A stretch of 64,000 nucleotides of DNA. Origin: an uncultured Gemmata sp. Its GTDB lineage: Bacteria > Planctomycetota > Planctomycetia > Gemmatales > Gemmataceae. The position numbers and the translations under genes are program-made. The stretch lies in assembly GCA_937924775.1 (NCBI GenBank), contig CALDUT010000001.1:62001-126000 (forward strand), read 5' to 3'. This document shows positions 37,307-45,694 of this stretch, in pieces (position 1 is the first letter of the stretch; the number at the start of each line of letters is the position of its first letter). Under the pieces are notes generated by a model. The model was not told where the DNA came from. It saw nothing but the letters and a program-made list of their open reading frames with translations, and searched no databases.

Positions 37307-37460
37307 CGCATTCTCCTGGAACGTCAGTTTAAGATGGTGAAATTGTCGATCTCAGGATGCGGGAAGGCAATCACAAACTGCTGGACGTCTACCGACCTTA
37401 AGCCGGGGTGGGGTCTGTGGTAACATTCACTTGTTTCCGTATCCGAATAAGAAAACAACG

Positions 37461-38183
37461 ATGTGTGCGCGGGTCAGTCTGATTACCACAAATACCGAAA
37501 TCGCGGATCTCTTCGGTTTGGCCTACGATGTGAGCCGACTACGGCCGACGGATGCGCTGCGTGTGAATGTCGCCCCTGGGATGATTATTCCGGTTATTCG
37601 CGTGATGCATGGCCGCCGAGAACTGGCGGAATTGCATTGGGGATTTGTGCCCCACTGGAACACCCAGCCCAAGCCCACAGGCTACGCCAATGCCCGGGCG
37701 GAAACCGTGGCCGAGAAGCCCGCCTTTCGGGATGCGTTTCGCTACCGGCGCTGTTTGATTCCGATCAATGGGTTCTTTGAGTGGCAGAGAAACGGTTCTA
37801 TGAAGCAACCGTATTTTTTCCGGTCTGCTGGCGGCGGGCTGTTGGTCTGCGCGGGCATTTGGGATCGGTGGGCGCATCCCGGGGGCGTGGTGGAAACTGT
37901 CGCGATTCTGACAGTGCCGGCGAATGAACTGATCCGCCCCCTGCACGACCGCATGCCGGCCATACTGAGTGAAGGTCACTTTGGCGTGTGGCTTGATCCG
38001 CGGGAATCGCGACCAGAAAAACTCCTGCCCCTGTTGACCCCCTACCCGCCTGAGCGGATGGAACGCTGGCCTGTCAGCCGGCGCGTGAATTCTGTGAAGG
38101 CAAACGGTTTGGACTTGTTGACGCCGATTACGCTCCCACCTCCGGGGGAACCCTCTCAGCCCCGGCTCTTCGACGTCGCCTGA
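37461..38183 (+). CDS. SOS-response-associated peptidase / abasic-site shield (YedK/HMCES)
   Basis: 240 residues from ATG 37461; this start exposes Cys2 (MCARVSL), the residue that forms the thiazolidine crosslink with abasic sites in single-stranded DNA. An earlier ATG at 37431 would bury it. NARAETVAEKPAF, CLIPINGFFEWQ and PLHDRMPAIL are the active-site segments (Asn, Glu, His). Members protect stalled forks. Gly3 of the usual MCGR is Ala here. A long inverted repeat follows the gene. Confidence 0.92.
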   Translation: MCARVSLITTNTEIADLFGLAYDVSRLRPTDALRVNVAPGMIIPVIRVMHGRRELAELHWGFVPHWNTQPKPTGYANARAETVAEKPAFRDAFRYRRCLIPINGFFEWQRNGSMKQPYFFRSAGGGLLVCAGIWDRWAHPGGVVETVAILTVPANELIRPLHDRMPAILSEGHFGVWLDPRESRPEKLLPLLTPYPPERMERWPVSRRVNSVKANGLDLLTPITLPPPGEPSQPRLFDVA

Positions 38184-38205
38184 GGGCGATCAGGGGATAC
38201 AAACG

Positions 38206-38256
38206 CACGAAACGAGCGAACCTCGCCACGGCCTGCTGGGATTCGCTCGTTTCGTG
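38206..38256. terminator. 15-bp perfect inverted repeat, bidirectional terminator
   Basis: CACGAAACGAGCGAA (38206-38220) is perfectly complementary to TTCGCTCGTTTCGTG (38242-38256) with a 21-base loop. It lies between convergent genes, 22 bases after the YedK stop and nine before the stop of the gene on the other strand. No T-run, so a bidirectional factor-assisted terminator or a mobile-repeat remnant is possible. Confidence 0.6.
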
Positions 38257-38265
38257 AGAGAGCCG

Positions 38266-39141
38266 TCACTTTTGGATCTCAGCCCGCATCTTGCGCACGT
38301 TGTCTTGCACCGCGGGGGGCAGTTTGGCCCGCAGATAGTTCGGGGCCCCAAACCAGCCGGCAGGCTCCTGATAAATGACGTGCTGTTCGATGAAGAGCGC
38401 CCCTTGAGGTTCCTGGAGCTTGGTGATTTTGACGTACATCGCGGCTCCCGACCACGGTTGCGATTCCCCCACTTTCAGCTGCCCCCCTTGTTTGATGAGA
38501 GGACGCCATTCGTTGGGAAATTCTTTGTCGCCATTGAAGCGGGGATCGATTTCGGCGGCGGCCAGAACCGATTCCTCAGTGCGGCTCCAAATGGCGTGGC
38601 CCGTCACCTTGATGCGGACTTTATCGAGGAAATCGAATTCCACGAAACCGTAGCTTTCCCGGTTTTCGTTGTTTTTTGCAATGCTCAGGCCACGTTTTTG
38701 CAGATCGGCTGGCTTCAATTCGCCGCCGCTACTGCCGGCTCCTTTGTTGGCATTCATGATGCGTTCGAGGAACCGGTCGTCTTCGAGTTTCTTGAAGTCG
38801 CAGTAGACCACGAACCAAACACTGACGGCCCGGGCCGGGTTGTTGGGGTCGCTATCCGCAAGGTCTTCGATTTTGATCATTTGCGGGGCCACCGTCGAGT
38901 TGCGGGTGAACTGATCGTAGGTGTAGTTTTTCTCGATCAGTTTGTTGATGGCCGCGGTTTGTTGAGCGGCCGTGAGACCATCGGATAGTGTGGGCAGGGG
39001 CAATCGGGCCTTGGCTTTACCGCCGACATCCAGCCCTTCGTGTGTCAATTTTTTGTACAGCTCGTTGAGGTTTTCATGCGAGGAACCCGTGGGGGCTGGC
39101 GTGGGTGTGGTTGCAAGGAGCGTTAGCAGCAGAGGGTACAT
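38266..39141 (-). CDS. Secreted hypothetical protein
   Basis: 291 residues from ATG 39141, with AAGGA about ten bases upstream. N-terminus MYPLLLTLLATTPTPAPTG is a short signal peptide. The rest is a globular alpha/beta protein with KVKARLPLP-type and FVVYCDFKKLEDDRFLERIM segments; no cysteine motif. It contains KVRIKVTGHAIWSRTEES and YLRAKLPPAVQDNVRKM. No family recognised. It lies 52 bases after the next gene on the same strand. Confidence 0.65.
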   Translation of the reverse strand: MYPLLLTLLATTPTPAPTGSSHENLNELYKKLTHEGLDVGGKAKARLPLPTLSDGLTAAQQTAAINKLIEKNYTYDQFTRNSTVAPQMIKIEDLADSDPNNPARAVSVWFVVYCDFKKLEDDRFLERIMNANKGAGSSGGELKPADLQKRGLSIAKNNENRESYGFVEFDFLDKVRIKVTGHAIWSRTEESVLAAAEIDPRFNGDKEFPNEWRPLIKQGGQLKVGESQPWSGAAMYVKITKLQEPQGALFIEQHVIYQEPAGWFGAPNYLRAKLPPAVQDNVRKMRAEIQK

Positions 39142-39193
39142 AGGCAGTCGTCCTTGAGGTCCGAGGAATGGGCACTGAACAAATCTTGGACAG

Positions 39194-40147
39194 CTAGGGA
39201 AGCAGTTTCCGCAGGGCAGTTTCGAGGCGGAACGCCTCGTCAGCAGTGAAGCGGGTTTGTCCGGCGAGTTTCCGAATGGGTTCGGGGATGGTCACTTCCA
39301 AGCGGTGAGGCGGTAATTCTTCCACACCGAAGGCTCGTTCGTTGGGAATACCCAGCGGGAATTCGTTCAAATCCGGTACTAACTCAACTTCATCAATAGT
39401 GTTCGGGTGAAGGAGGACCGCACGTGTGAGGTCGGCACACTGGCCATTTTCCAAACCCAAACGCCATGCGAGAACCTCCATCGTCCCCGTTTGCGGGTGA
39501 ACCAGCAATGCATAGCGGAAGCGCAAAGCGTAATTGCGCTCCCCGCAGCGGAACGTGACCGGCGTATCAACTAATGCAAATGTTGGGCCCAGCACAACCA
39601 CCCGCGATTGTTGCTGCACCCGATAACCGGTCGTGAGCGTGATGGCCTGAATCGGGTCAAGCTGGATACCCAGTCGCTCGGCGCTCTCGACCGTCAATAC
39701 GGTGTCGCGGCCATGGACGTTCGCACCCAAGCCCAGGCCAATCGCCCGCAACCGGTAGCGGCTGTGGCCAGCCTGCTGTTCTTTCACCACATCGGCTGTG
39801 AACACGGTGAACATCCACGATACCTGCCGGACAAGCCCTTCTCGCCCCACAAACGGATTCGTGGGAAGCTTCGCGATTTCGCTGGGCTTCACCCGGGGTA
39901 GGCTTTTGATAATCAGATGCGACCACCCCGCCGGCGGGGTATCCTCAACAACCGTTCCCGGGGCAATCGCCTCCGGCTGCGTCATGCTCAGGTCATAATC
40001 ATTCAACCATGCCGGCTCATCCGGAGGGGGTACGAGTGATTCCACCACCTCCGGCTGCCACAGCAGACGAATCGCCAAGGTTCCAACGAACACCACAATC
40101 ATTAACCCGACCACCACCAGCACCGCAATTCGCTCACCACGCATCAT
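39194..40147 (-). CDS. Membrane-anchored hypothetical protein
   Basis: 317 residues (ATG 40147, or 40144, which better suits the GAGGTG site). One N-terminal helix (IAVLVVVGLMIVVFVGTLAIRLL) anchors a soluble domain rich in beta strands. It contains FTADVVKEQQAGHSRYRLRA and GANVHGRDTVLTVESAERLG. Nothing like a kinase, protease or pore is seen. No family recognised. Same strand and 52 bases before the secreted hypothetical gene, so possibly cotranscribed. Confidence 0.65.
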   Translation of the reverse strand: MMRGERIAVLVVVGLMIVVFVGTLAIRLLWQPEVVESLVPPPDEPAWLNDYDLSMTQPEAIAPGTVVEDTPPAGWSHLIIKSLPRVKPSEIAKLPTNPFVGREGLVRQVSWMFTVFTADVVKEQQAGHSRYRLRAIGLGLGANVHGRDTVLTVESAERLGIQLDPIQAITLTTGYRVQQQSRVVVLGPTFALVDTPVTFRCGERNYALRFRYALLVHPQTGTMEVLAWRLGLENGQCADLTRAVLLHPNTIDEVELVPDLNEFPLGIPNERAFGVEELPPHRLEVTIPEPIRKLAGQTRFTADEAFRLETALRKLLP

Positions 40148-40660
40148 GACACCTCAAAAAAGCCTGGACCGCTTTGATCCCACAATTCCGAGGCATCAAT
40201 CGCGCGGCCGAGCTGTTAATATCGCAGGAAAACGACGCGCAGGCATCGGACGCGTTCTGCAAATCTTCATCGGCTCTTCTCCCAACGGTCGTCTCCACCA
40301 GGTTTTCCCACGGCACCCAATGTGATATAGCCGGCACTATTCGCTACAACCGTTAAATTCAGCACGCGGATGAATTTGCCAAAAGCAAATGGATTTTTTT
40401 TTCTTGTAGCCGGTTATGATCCCGCTAAAAGTAAAACCAGTAAACTTTGCTGACAATGAAGAATTTAAGGAAGGCCAAGCCGAGTTCAGGTATCAGTGAG
40501 AAAAATCGCGTGTTAGTAAAAGATTTTCCCATAAATTCTTCGATTTACGTGCAAAATCCAGTAGACATCAAAATCAGTTTTCGAAATACTATTGATCGGC
40601 CAGAATTGCTCTCAACAAAGTTTTGTGTTCTACCCTCAACACCTTGGTGAGGATAACCCC
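40148..40660. other. AT-rich 513-bp intergenic stretch
   Basis: Divergent region between the anchored hypothetical protein and the small LExRxxP gene. Base composition is visibly lower in GC than its surroundings, with poly-T (about 40393-40401) and many A-rich stretches. A 65-codon open frame (40456-40650) has no site or family similarity and is not called. Probably promoters and a long leader for the small gene. Confidence 0.5.
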
Positions 40661-40909
40661 ATGACTTTCCGTGCTCAGTTGTCGCTGTTTGCTCTCGAAT
40701 CGCGGGAAAACCCCGGGGATCTGTTCACGATGGGGCCCTTGGGCGAGATTGCGCCGCCGCAAGACTCCACCGACCCGCTCTTGGATGACCCGGCTGTCGT
40801 AGGTACCTCAACTGAAAACAACGCTTACTATTACGGTAACGGCTCCGAATGCCCTGATGTGCTGCTTGAGCTGTCGTCGCTCTTCAATCAGCCGATCGTC
40901 CAGTGGTGA
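40661..40909 (+). CDS. Small acidic protein with LExRxxP motif
   Basis: 82 residues from ATG 40661, preceded by GGTGAGGA. It begins MTFRAQLSLFALESRENPGD. LESRENP resembles the LEDRxxP signature found near the N-terminus of large secreted Gemmataceae proteins. The remainder is acidic and low in complexity (DSTDPLLDDPAVVGTSTEN), with AYYYGNGSECPDVLLELSS near the end. No family recognised. A perfect hairpin follows the stop at 38 bases. Real by site, terminator and motif; role unknown. Confidence 0.65.
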   Translation: MTFRAQLSLFALESRENPGDLFTMGPLGEIAPPQDSTDPLLDDPAVVGTSTENNAYYYGNGSECPDVLLELSSLFNQPIVQW

Positions 40910-40946
40910 TGATCGGTTGCATGCAGATGGATTATCACGAACACGG

Positions 40947-40970
40947 CCCCCCCGGATCATTCCGGGGGGG
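40947..40970 (+). terminator. Strong 10-bp hairpin terminator
   Basis: CCCCCCCGGA (40947-40956) and TCCGGGGGGG (40961-40970) form a perfect stem with the tetraloop TCAT. It sits 38 bases after the small gene and 34 before the stop of the convergent kinase gene. There is no T-run, but it is very stable. Confidence 0.7.
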
Positions 40971-41003
40971 TCTGGCTTTGAGGAGGCTAGTGACGCTAAA
41001 TTC

Positions 41004-43967
41004 TTAGCGGATCAAGACTTGCGCGGCCCGGCGAATCTCTTGGAACTCGGGCGTGTCCCGCATCGACTGCCAATCTGGGTGATGGCGTAAACTTTCCAGA
41101 TTGGTATATCCGTTCCGCACGGCATTCCGCAAGTACTCCAAGGCTTTCGCTCGAAACTCGGGATGATGCCGCGCGCTGAGTGCATACACCGAGGCTGCTT
41201 GGTAGAGAATGTCGGGATCATTTGAAAGCGTCAAAGCTCTTTGGATCGCCTGGTGCGCTGCGTCCACCTCGCCTAAGCGTGCGAGAACCACAGCATGGTT
41301 GGCATGCCCCAACGCTAAATCCGGGTACAGTTGCACTAACCGGGTGGTGATCGGTTTGGCCGCAGCCGTGTCGTTGAGCCTGTCGGCGTGGAGGTGGGCT
41401 AAATTCATGAAGGCCGGTAGTGACCGGGGGTTGCGTTCCAAGGCTTTTTGGAAGTCAGCGATCGCGGCTTGTGGGTTATCCCCCATACGATACCAGCCGC
41501 GGGCCAGAAACTCTTCCTCCGTTTGCGGAACAACATTCTGGATGGCGGTGGTGTCCGCGGTGGCCCCGGCGGAATCGCCGAGTTTGTCCCGCACTTTGGC
41601 CCGGATAAATCGCACCAAAGTCGCTGGGGCCCCCAAATCCAAGGCCCGCGTCAAATCGGCATCGGCCGCACGTAGAAGGTTTTGAGTTCGCTCGTCGTCA
41701 CCGCGGGGGGCGGATGCGGATAACGCAAGGCGATACTGTTCGGACGCGCGACGCAGATAAGCATCGGCGAAGTCGGGGTCGATGGCTATCGCTTTCGTGA
41801 ATTCCGCTTCCGCGAGTGCGGATTTCCGCGTCTGGGCGTAAATGATCCCGCGTTGGTAGGCCGGGCGGGGATCATGGGGTAAGAGTGTGCTGGCCACATC
41901 GTAACGTTCGATCGCTCGATCGTACTGGCCAAGCTGTTGCCGGCAGAAGGCGAGGCTGAACTGAGCCGCGGCATGCTGCGGTTGCTGCGCGATCACCCGT
42001 TCCAGCAGGGGAATGGCGCTGGCATAGCGGGCCCGGTGGATCAGTAATACGGCTTCTAAGAACCGGGAACGCGGATCGTCGCTGGTTGCCAGTTCTTCGG
42101 GGGTGGCTTGGAATCGTTCGCCCACCAAGGGGGCCAACAGCAGGGCTTGCTGGTCCAAAACCGCAGGCCGAATTCCCGCGTCGAAGCATTCTTGCGCGGC
42201 TGCATTCAGTTGCCACGCCTTGGCGAATAGCGTAGCTCGTTCGGTTTCGCCCCGCCCTTGAGCTTGTTGCCATTTGGCTTGAGCCAGCAGGAGCATCAAT
42301 TCGCCCAAATGGCCGACCAATTCCCGCTGTTCGGCGTCGGGAAGGGCTCGGATCGCAGGCCGCTGCCGCCAGTTGCGGTCTTCGGGCAATCCGTAGGCCG
42401 CGAGCAATTCGCTAGCGTTTTGAATTCCTCGTTCGCGGGTGGGGGTGTTGTGCAGGAGGGTGAGGTCCAGCCGGATCGTGTCGAGGGCGGCTTGGGTTTG
42501 GTGGGCTTTTTGGGTGGCTTCGTGCCGGGTATTGTCGGCCGCATAATTGATCGCGGTGACACCGGATCCCAAAGCGAGCGCGATTGTTCCAAGGGCGACG
42601 AACTGCAACGGTAGACGGGGATTGCGCCGCCGCCATTTCGAGAACCGCTCACGAAGCGAGACTTCACGGGCATACTTGAGAGGAAGATTCTCCAGATGGC
42701 GTTCAATATCGATCCGGAGTTCTTCAGCGCTTTGATACCGCTGGCCTGGTTCGGGGGCTAGCAATTTCCGCACAATGGCTTCTACCGCGGGAGTCACCCA
42801 CGGATTGCGTTGGCGAATCGACGGGGGCCCCTTCTTCCGGAGGGCAATCATGGAGTCGATATTGCGGATACTGTTGGTGGACGTTGGGAACGGAACTTCC
42901 CCGGTCAGCATTTCGTAGGCCATCACGCCGAGGCCGTACAGGTCGGTCCGCTCATCAATCACGGCCTGACCCCGGGAACGCATGTCGATGAGTTGTTCGA
43001 TCGCCATGTAGGGCATCGTCCCGCCGACATGGTCGCGCTGGGGGTTGGCGGTATCAAACGAGAGGTTGAAATCCAACAGCATCGGTTCGCCGGTATCTGC
43101 CAGCAGGACGTTGGCGGGTTTAATGTCGAGGTGGAGGATACCGCGTTGGTGGGCATGGCTGAGCCCGGCGGCCAATTGGGCCAAAACCTGGAGCGTGGCG
43201 ATGGGATCGCCAATGATCGGTGGCGGTTCGGCCGAATCCCAAGTCCAGATGGGCAAAACCGTGGAACGACCTTTTGAATCGGTAGTACTGACTTTCGAGG
43301 ATAGAGTCTTAGATTCTAAGGATGTTGTTCGGGCGGCGCGAGCCGATGTGCTTTTCCGACCACCTGAAAAAGCGGGTGGATCGGTACGATAGGCGCGAAT
43401 CAAGTCGGCGATGGTGATGCGCCCCAGATAGGGCATACAAATCACTTGCGTGCCGTCGGCATCATGAATGGAGTAAATCGGGACGATATTGGTATGTTGC
43501 AGGCGGGCGAGGCGTTCTGCTTCCCGGGTGGGTCGGTGCGTGATCTTGAGAGCGACCTGCCGGTGGGCGAGGCTTTCCTGTTCCGCCAAATAGACCCGGG
43601 CAAATGCTCCGCGGCCCAACTCGCCGATCAATTTGAATCCCAGAATCGTCTCGCCAATCCGCGGGTGGCGGTGAGATCCCCCGACATCGAAGGTGTTCCG
43701 ACTATTCCATTCAGAAGCGGAATGGCTTAAGGCCATGGGTAAGGGTGTGGTGGCCAGTTGCCGAGCAGCCGGGGACGGTAGGGCGTCGACCGCCACGGGG
43801 AGTCGGAACGTGGCCGGGGCTTCGTCCCCGGTGGCGGCAGAGGGTACGCTGCCCTGGGGAGTCGTTGGAACGCCCGGCCGCTTTGGTGTTTCCGGTCCGG
43901 GTACAATCGCAGTGTTGGGCACGATAGCACACGCCACAGGCGACGGGCAACCTGCGTGTTGACCCAT
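41004..43967 (-). CDS. Membrane Ser/Thr kinase with TPR sensor/scaffold region
   Basis: 987 residues. A Pro-rich tail (1-100) precedes a Hanks-type kinase: GELGRGAFARVYLA loop (115-128), VALKI with Lys141, HLDIKPANVLL with catalytic Asp281, and DFN (299-301) where DFG is usual. Residues about 200-245 are a Ser/Thr/Arg-rich insertion before the alpha-E region (SGGRKSTSARAARTTSLESK), possibly autophosphorylated. A transmembrane helix at about 453-475 is followed by a TPR region of several repeats (AAAQFSLAFCRQQLGQYDRAIE type). Planctomycetes have many such kinases. An alternative start at Met78 cannot be excluded. Confidence 0.9.
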   Translation of the reverse strand: MGQHAGCPSPVACAIVPNTAIVPGPETPKRPGVPTTPQGSVPSAATGDEAPATFRLPVAVDALPSPAARQLATTPLPMALSHSASEWNSRNTFDVGGSHRHPRIGETILGFKLIGELGRGAFARVYLAEQESLAHRQVALKITHRPTREAERLARLQHTNIVPIYSIHDADGTQVICMPYLGRITIADLIRAYRTDPPAFSGGRKSTSARAARTTSLESKTLSSKVSTTDSKGRSTVLPIWTWDSAEPPPIIGDPIATLQVLAQLAAGLSHAHQRGILHLDIKPANVLLADTGEPMLLDFNLSFDTANPQRDHVGGTMPYMAIEQLIDMRSRGQAVIDERTDLYGLGVMAYEMLTGEVPFPTSTNSIRNIDSMIALRKKGPPSIRQRNPWVTPAVEAIVRKLLAPEPGQRYQSAEELRIDIERHLENLPLKYAREVSLRERFSKWRRRNPRLPLQFVALGTIALALGSGVTAINYAADNTRHEATQKAHQTQAALDTIRLDLTLLHNTPTRERGIQNASELLAAYGLPEDRNWRQRPAIRALPDAEQRELVGHLGELMLLLAQAKWQQAQGRGETERATLFAKAWQLNAAAQECFDAGIRPAVLDQQALLLAPLVGERFQATPEELATSDDPRSRFLEAVLLIHRARYASAIPLLERVIAQQPQHAAAQFSLAFCRQQLGQYDRAIERYDVASTLLPHDPRPAYQRGIIYAQTRKSALAEAEFTKAIAIDPDFADAYLRRASEQYRLALSASAPRGDDERTQNLLRAADADLTRALDLGAPATLVRFIRAKVRDKLGDSAGATADTTAIQNVVPQTEEEFLARGWYRMGDNPQAAIADFQKALERNPRSLPAFMNLAHLHADRLNDTAAAKPITTRLVQLYPDLALGHANHAVVLARLGEVDAAHQAIQRALTLSNDPDILYQAASVYALSARHHPEFRAKALEYLRNAVRNGYTNLESLRHHPDWQSMRDTPEFQEIRRAAQVLIR

Positions 43968-44423
43968 CGCCAGGAGTGGAATCGACCCTCCCTAGCCGAC
44001 CTCGAAATACACCCACGAAGATGCGCATCAACGCACCTCACCATTTCGTCCTAGCACAGAAACCTCGACGAGGGAAAAAATTGCTCCAGAATCCTGAGCC
44101 TGTTTGTTTCATGCGATCGAAAAAAAACACTGCGAATCGTGTGCCAGCAGAAAAGCTTCGATGAGCCAAGAAGGCGAATTGCACACCGACCACAAACTTT
44201 TGATGCGACCAAGCCGCCCAACCTCAAGGCCGGTAACCACGTCCACGTAGCTGAGAGGCTTCGCGGACTTCGTATGGGGATCATCTGGCTGTGGCTAGAG
44301 CAGGGGTCGGGTCAAACGTCTCGGAGCTGGACTTCTCAAGGCCATTGATCCTCGCATGGTCCGGCGGGCTAGTGTTATGGAGGAGCTTCGCTACAGTCTC
44401 TCTTGTTTCCCCATTTTATCCTG
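43968..44423. other. 456-bp gap without a recognised gene
   Basis: Lies between the kinase start and the DUF2891 stop, both on the minus strand. Only short open frames without ribosome sites or family similarity were seen, and no tRNA-like cloverleaf. It presumably holds the kinase promoter and the end of the DUF2891 transcript. Confidence 0.5.
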
Positions 44424-45527
44424 TCATTTGGACGCAGGTACCGACAGCATCCAGACCGCGAACGAGGCCAACCAGTGTTCCCCGGCATAATCCCCGCTGG
44501 CGACATGCTGCAGGCCGGCTTCGGCGTGCCGGGTGGCCGATGCGGCGAGGCGGGGCCGGGCCGGGTCGTCAGGGGGTAATGCGGTGAGAATGCCGCGTAA
44601 ACACCAGGCCCGGCTGAGGTTGAGCCCATCGAGGTGAACCAGTTGGGGATCACTGCGATCGGTCACAGTCGCCGGTGTAAAGAGAGTCGCCGGTTCTCCC
44701 TTGGCCGCGCCGGGGAGAAACTTGTGGAACCATTCGCGGAATTCGTGGGCCGGCAGCACGCGACGCATCAAATCGGCTACGCACAGGCTGGGGGAGAGGA
44801 AGTCGGCTCCGTCGGGTTCCCACCGCGCCGGGGCGTCGGTATCGCGGCCAAAGTACGTTTTGGCGCGTTCCTCGATCAATTCTTGCAACTTCTTATTACC
44901 GACGGTTTTCGCGTAATCGTGAGCAAAGGTCAACCCGAAGGCTGTGTTGGAATGAACACCGGCGCGGATGGGGTAGGTCTGCTTGGGGAAATATTCGATG
45001 TAACGGTCGGCAATCAATTCAGCTAACGGTCGAAGATTCGCGGACCACTTCTGGGCGTCGTTGTCGTCCCAGGTATGCAGTTCTTCAGCCAGTTTCAAAA
45101 GCCACGACCAGCCATAAGGCCGCTCAAACGATTTGGCTTCGGGACGCCGGAAATATTCAACCTCAGCACGGATATTAGCTGCAGTCAAGTGATCGTTGAG
45201 GACGGCGCGGATGTCTTCGGCCTCGGGTAAGTCGGGATAGGTGCGGAGGACGCGAACCAGCATCCAGTGCCCATGAACAGCCGAATGCCAATCGTAACAG
45301 CCGTAGAAAGCCGGATGGAGGGCTTTGGGAGTTTTGGCGTCGTTGGCATCGAGCAGCACATGCCCTGGTTTGTTGGGGAATTCTTTCTTGGCTCCCCGAA
45401 GGGCCAGTTTGGCGAAGGCCGAGGCCTGTTCGCGCGTCAAGGTTACCGCCGCGGCGGGCGGTTCAGCAGCAGGCATAACGACCAGACCAAGGAGGGATGC
45501 AACAACAACCAAAACCCCGCGTATCAC
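44424..45527 (-). CDS. Secreted DUF2891 protein
   Basis: 367 residues with a GTG start at 45527, chosen because AGGAG lies nine bases upstream and a signal peptide (MIRGVLVVVASLLGLVVMPA, with M for GTG) follows at once. The family is recognised by HPAFYGCYDWHSAVHGHW, ERPYGWSWLLKLA, HSNTAFGLT and WEPDGADFLSPSLC, with conserved His/Trp/Glu in an alpha/alpha-barrel-like fold. Function is unknown. It is 167 bases downstream of the caspase-like/S41 gene on the same strand, with a strong hairpin between. Confidence 0.85.
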   Translation of the reverse strand: MIRGVLVVVASLLGLVVMPAAEPPAAAVTLTREQASAFAKLALRGAKKEFPNKPGHVLLDANDAKTPKALHPAFYGCYDWHSAVHGHWMLVRVLRTYPDLPEAEDIRAVLNDHLTAANIRAEVEYFRRPEAKSFERPYGWSWLLKLAEELHTWDDNDAQKWSANLRPLAELIADRYIEYFPKQTYPIRAGVHSNTAFGLTFAHDYAKTVGNKKLQELIEERAKTYFGRDTDAPARWEPDGADFLSPSLCVADLMRRVLPAHEFREWFHKFLPGAAKGEPATLFTPATVTDRSDPQLVHLDGLNLSRAWCLRGILTALPPDDPARPRLAASATRHAEAGLQHVASGDYAGEHWLASFAVWMLSVPASK

Positions 45528-45643
45528 AACTCTTCTCTCCTGGAAAACCCAATGTCTTCCATCGGGTGACAGCTCCTGGGGGTGAACGGAAGGGTTTGGC
45601 GGTGAGAGCACGTGTTCACCACGGAAGCCAGCCGAAGGGAACA

Positions 45644-45685
45644 GTCCGTCGCGGGGTTCACGACACCCTGAACCTCGCGACGGAC
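45644..45685 (-). terminator. 17-bp stem after the S41/caspase-like gene
   Basis: The left arm (45644-45660, starting GTCCGTCGCG) and right arm (45669-45685, ending GCGACGGAC) pair over 17 positions with one G:T wobble and an 8-base loop. It begins ten bases after the stop codon of the protease gene. A strong terminator candidate without T-run. Confidence 0.6.
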
Positions 45686-45694
45686 AGGGCCTTG

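Noticed and set aside
36465-40391. Shared 14-mer GCCAAAAGCAAATG at 36465 and 40378
   Set aside because: Repeated 14-mers are expected by chance in 64 kb, and the flanks do not match; not called a repeat element.
40456-40650. 65-codon open frame in the AT-rich gap
   Set aside because: No ribosome site, no family similarity and ends just before the small LExRxxP gene; treated as leader sequence.
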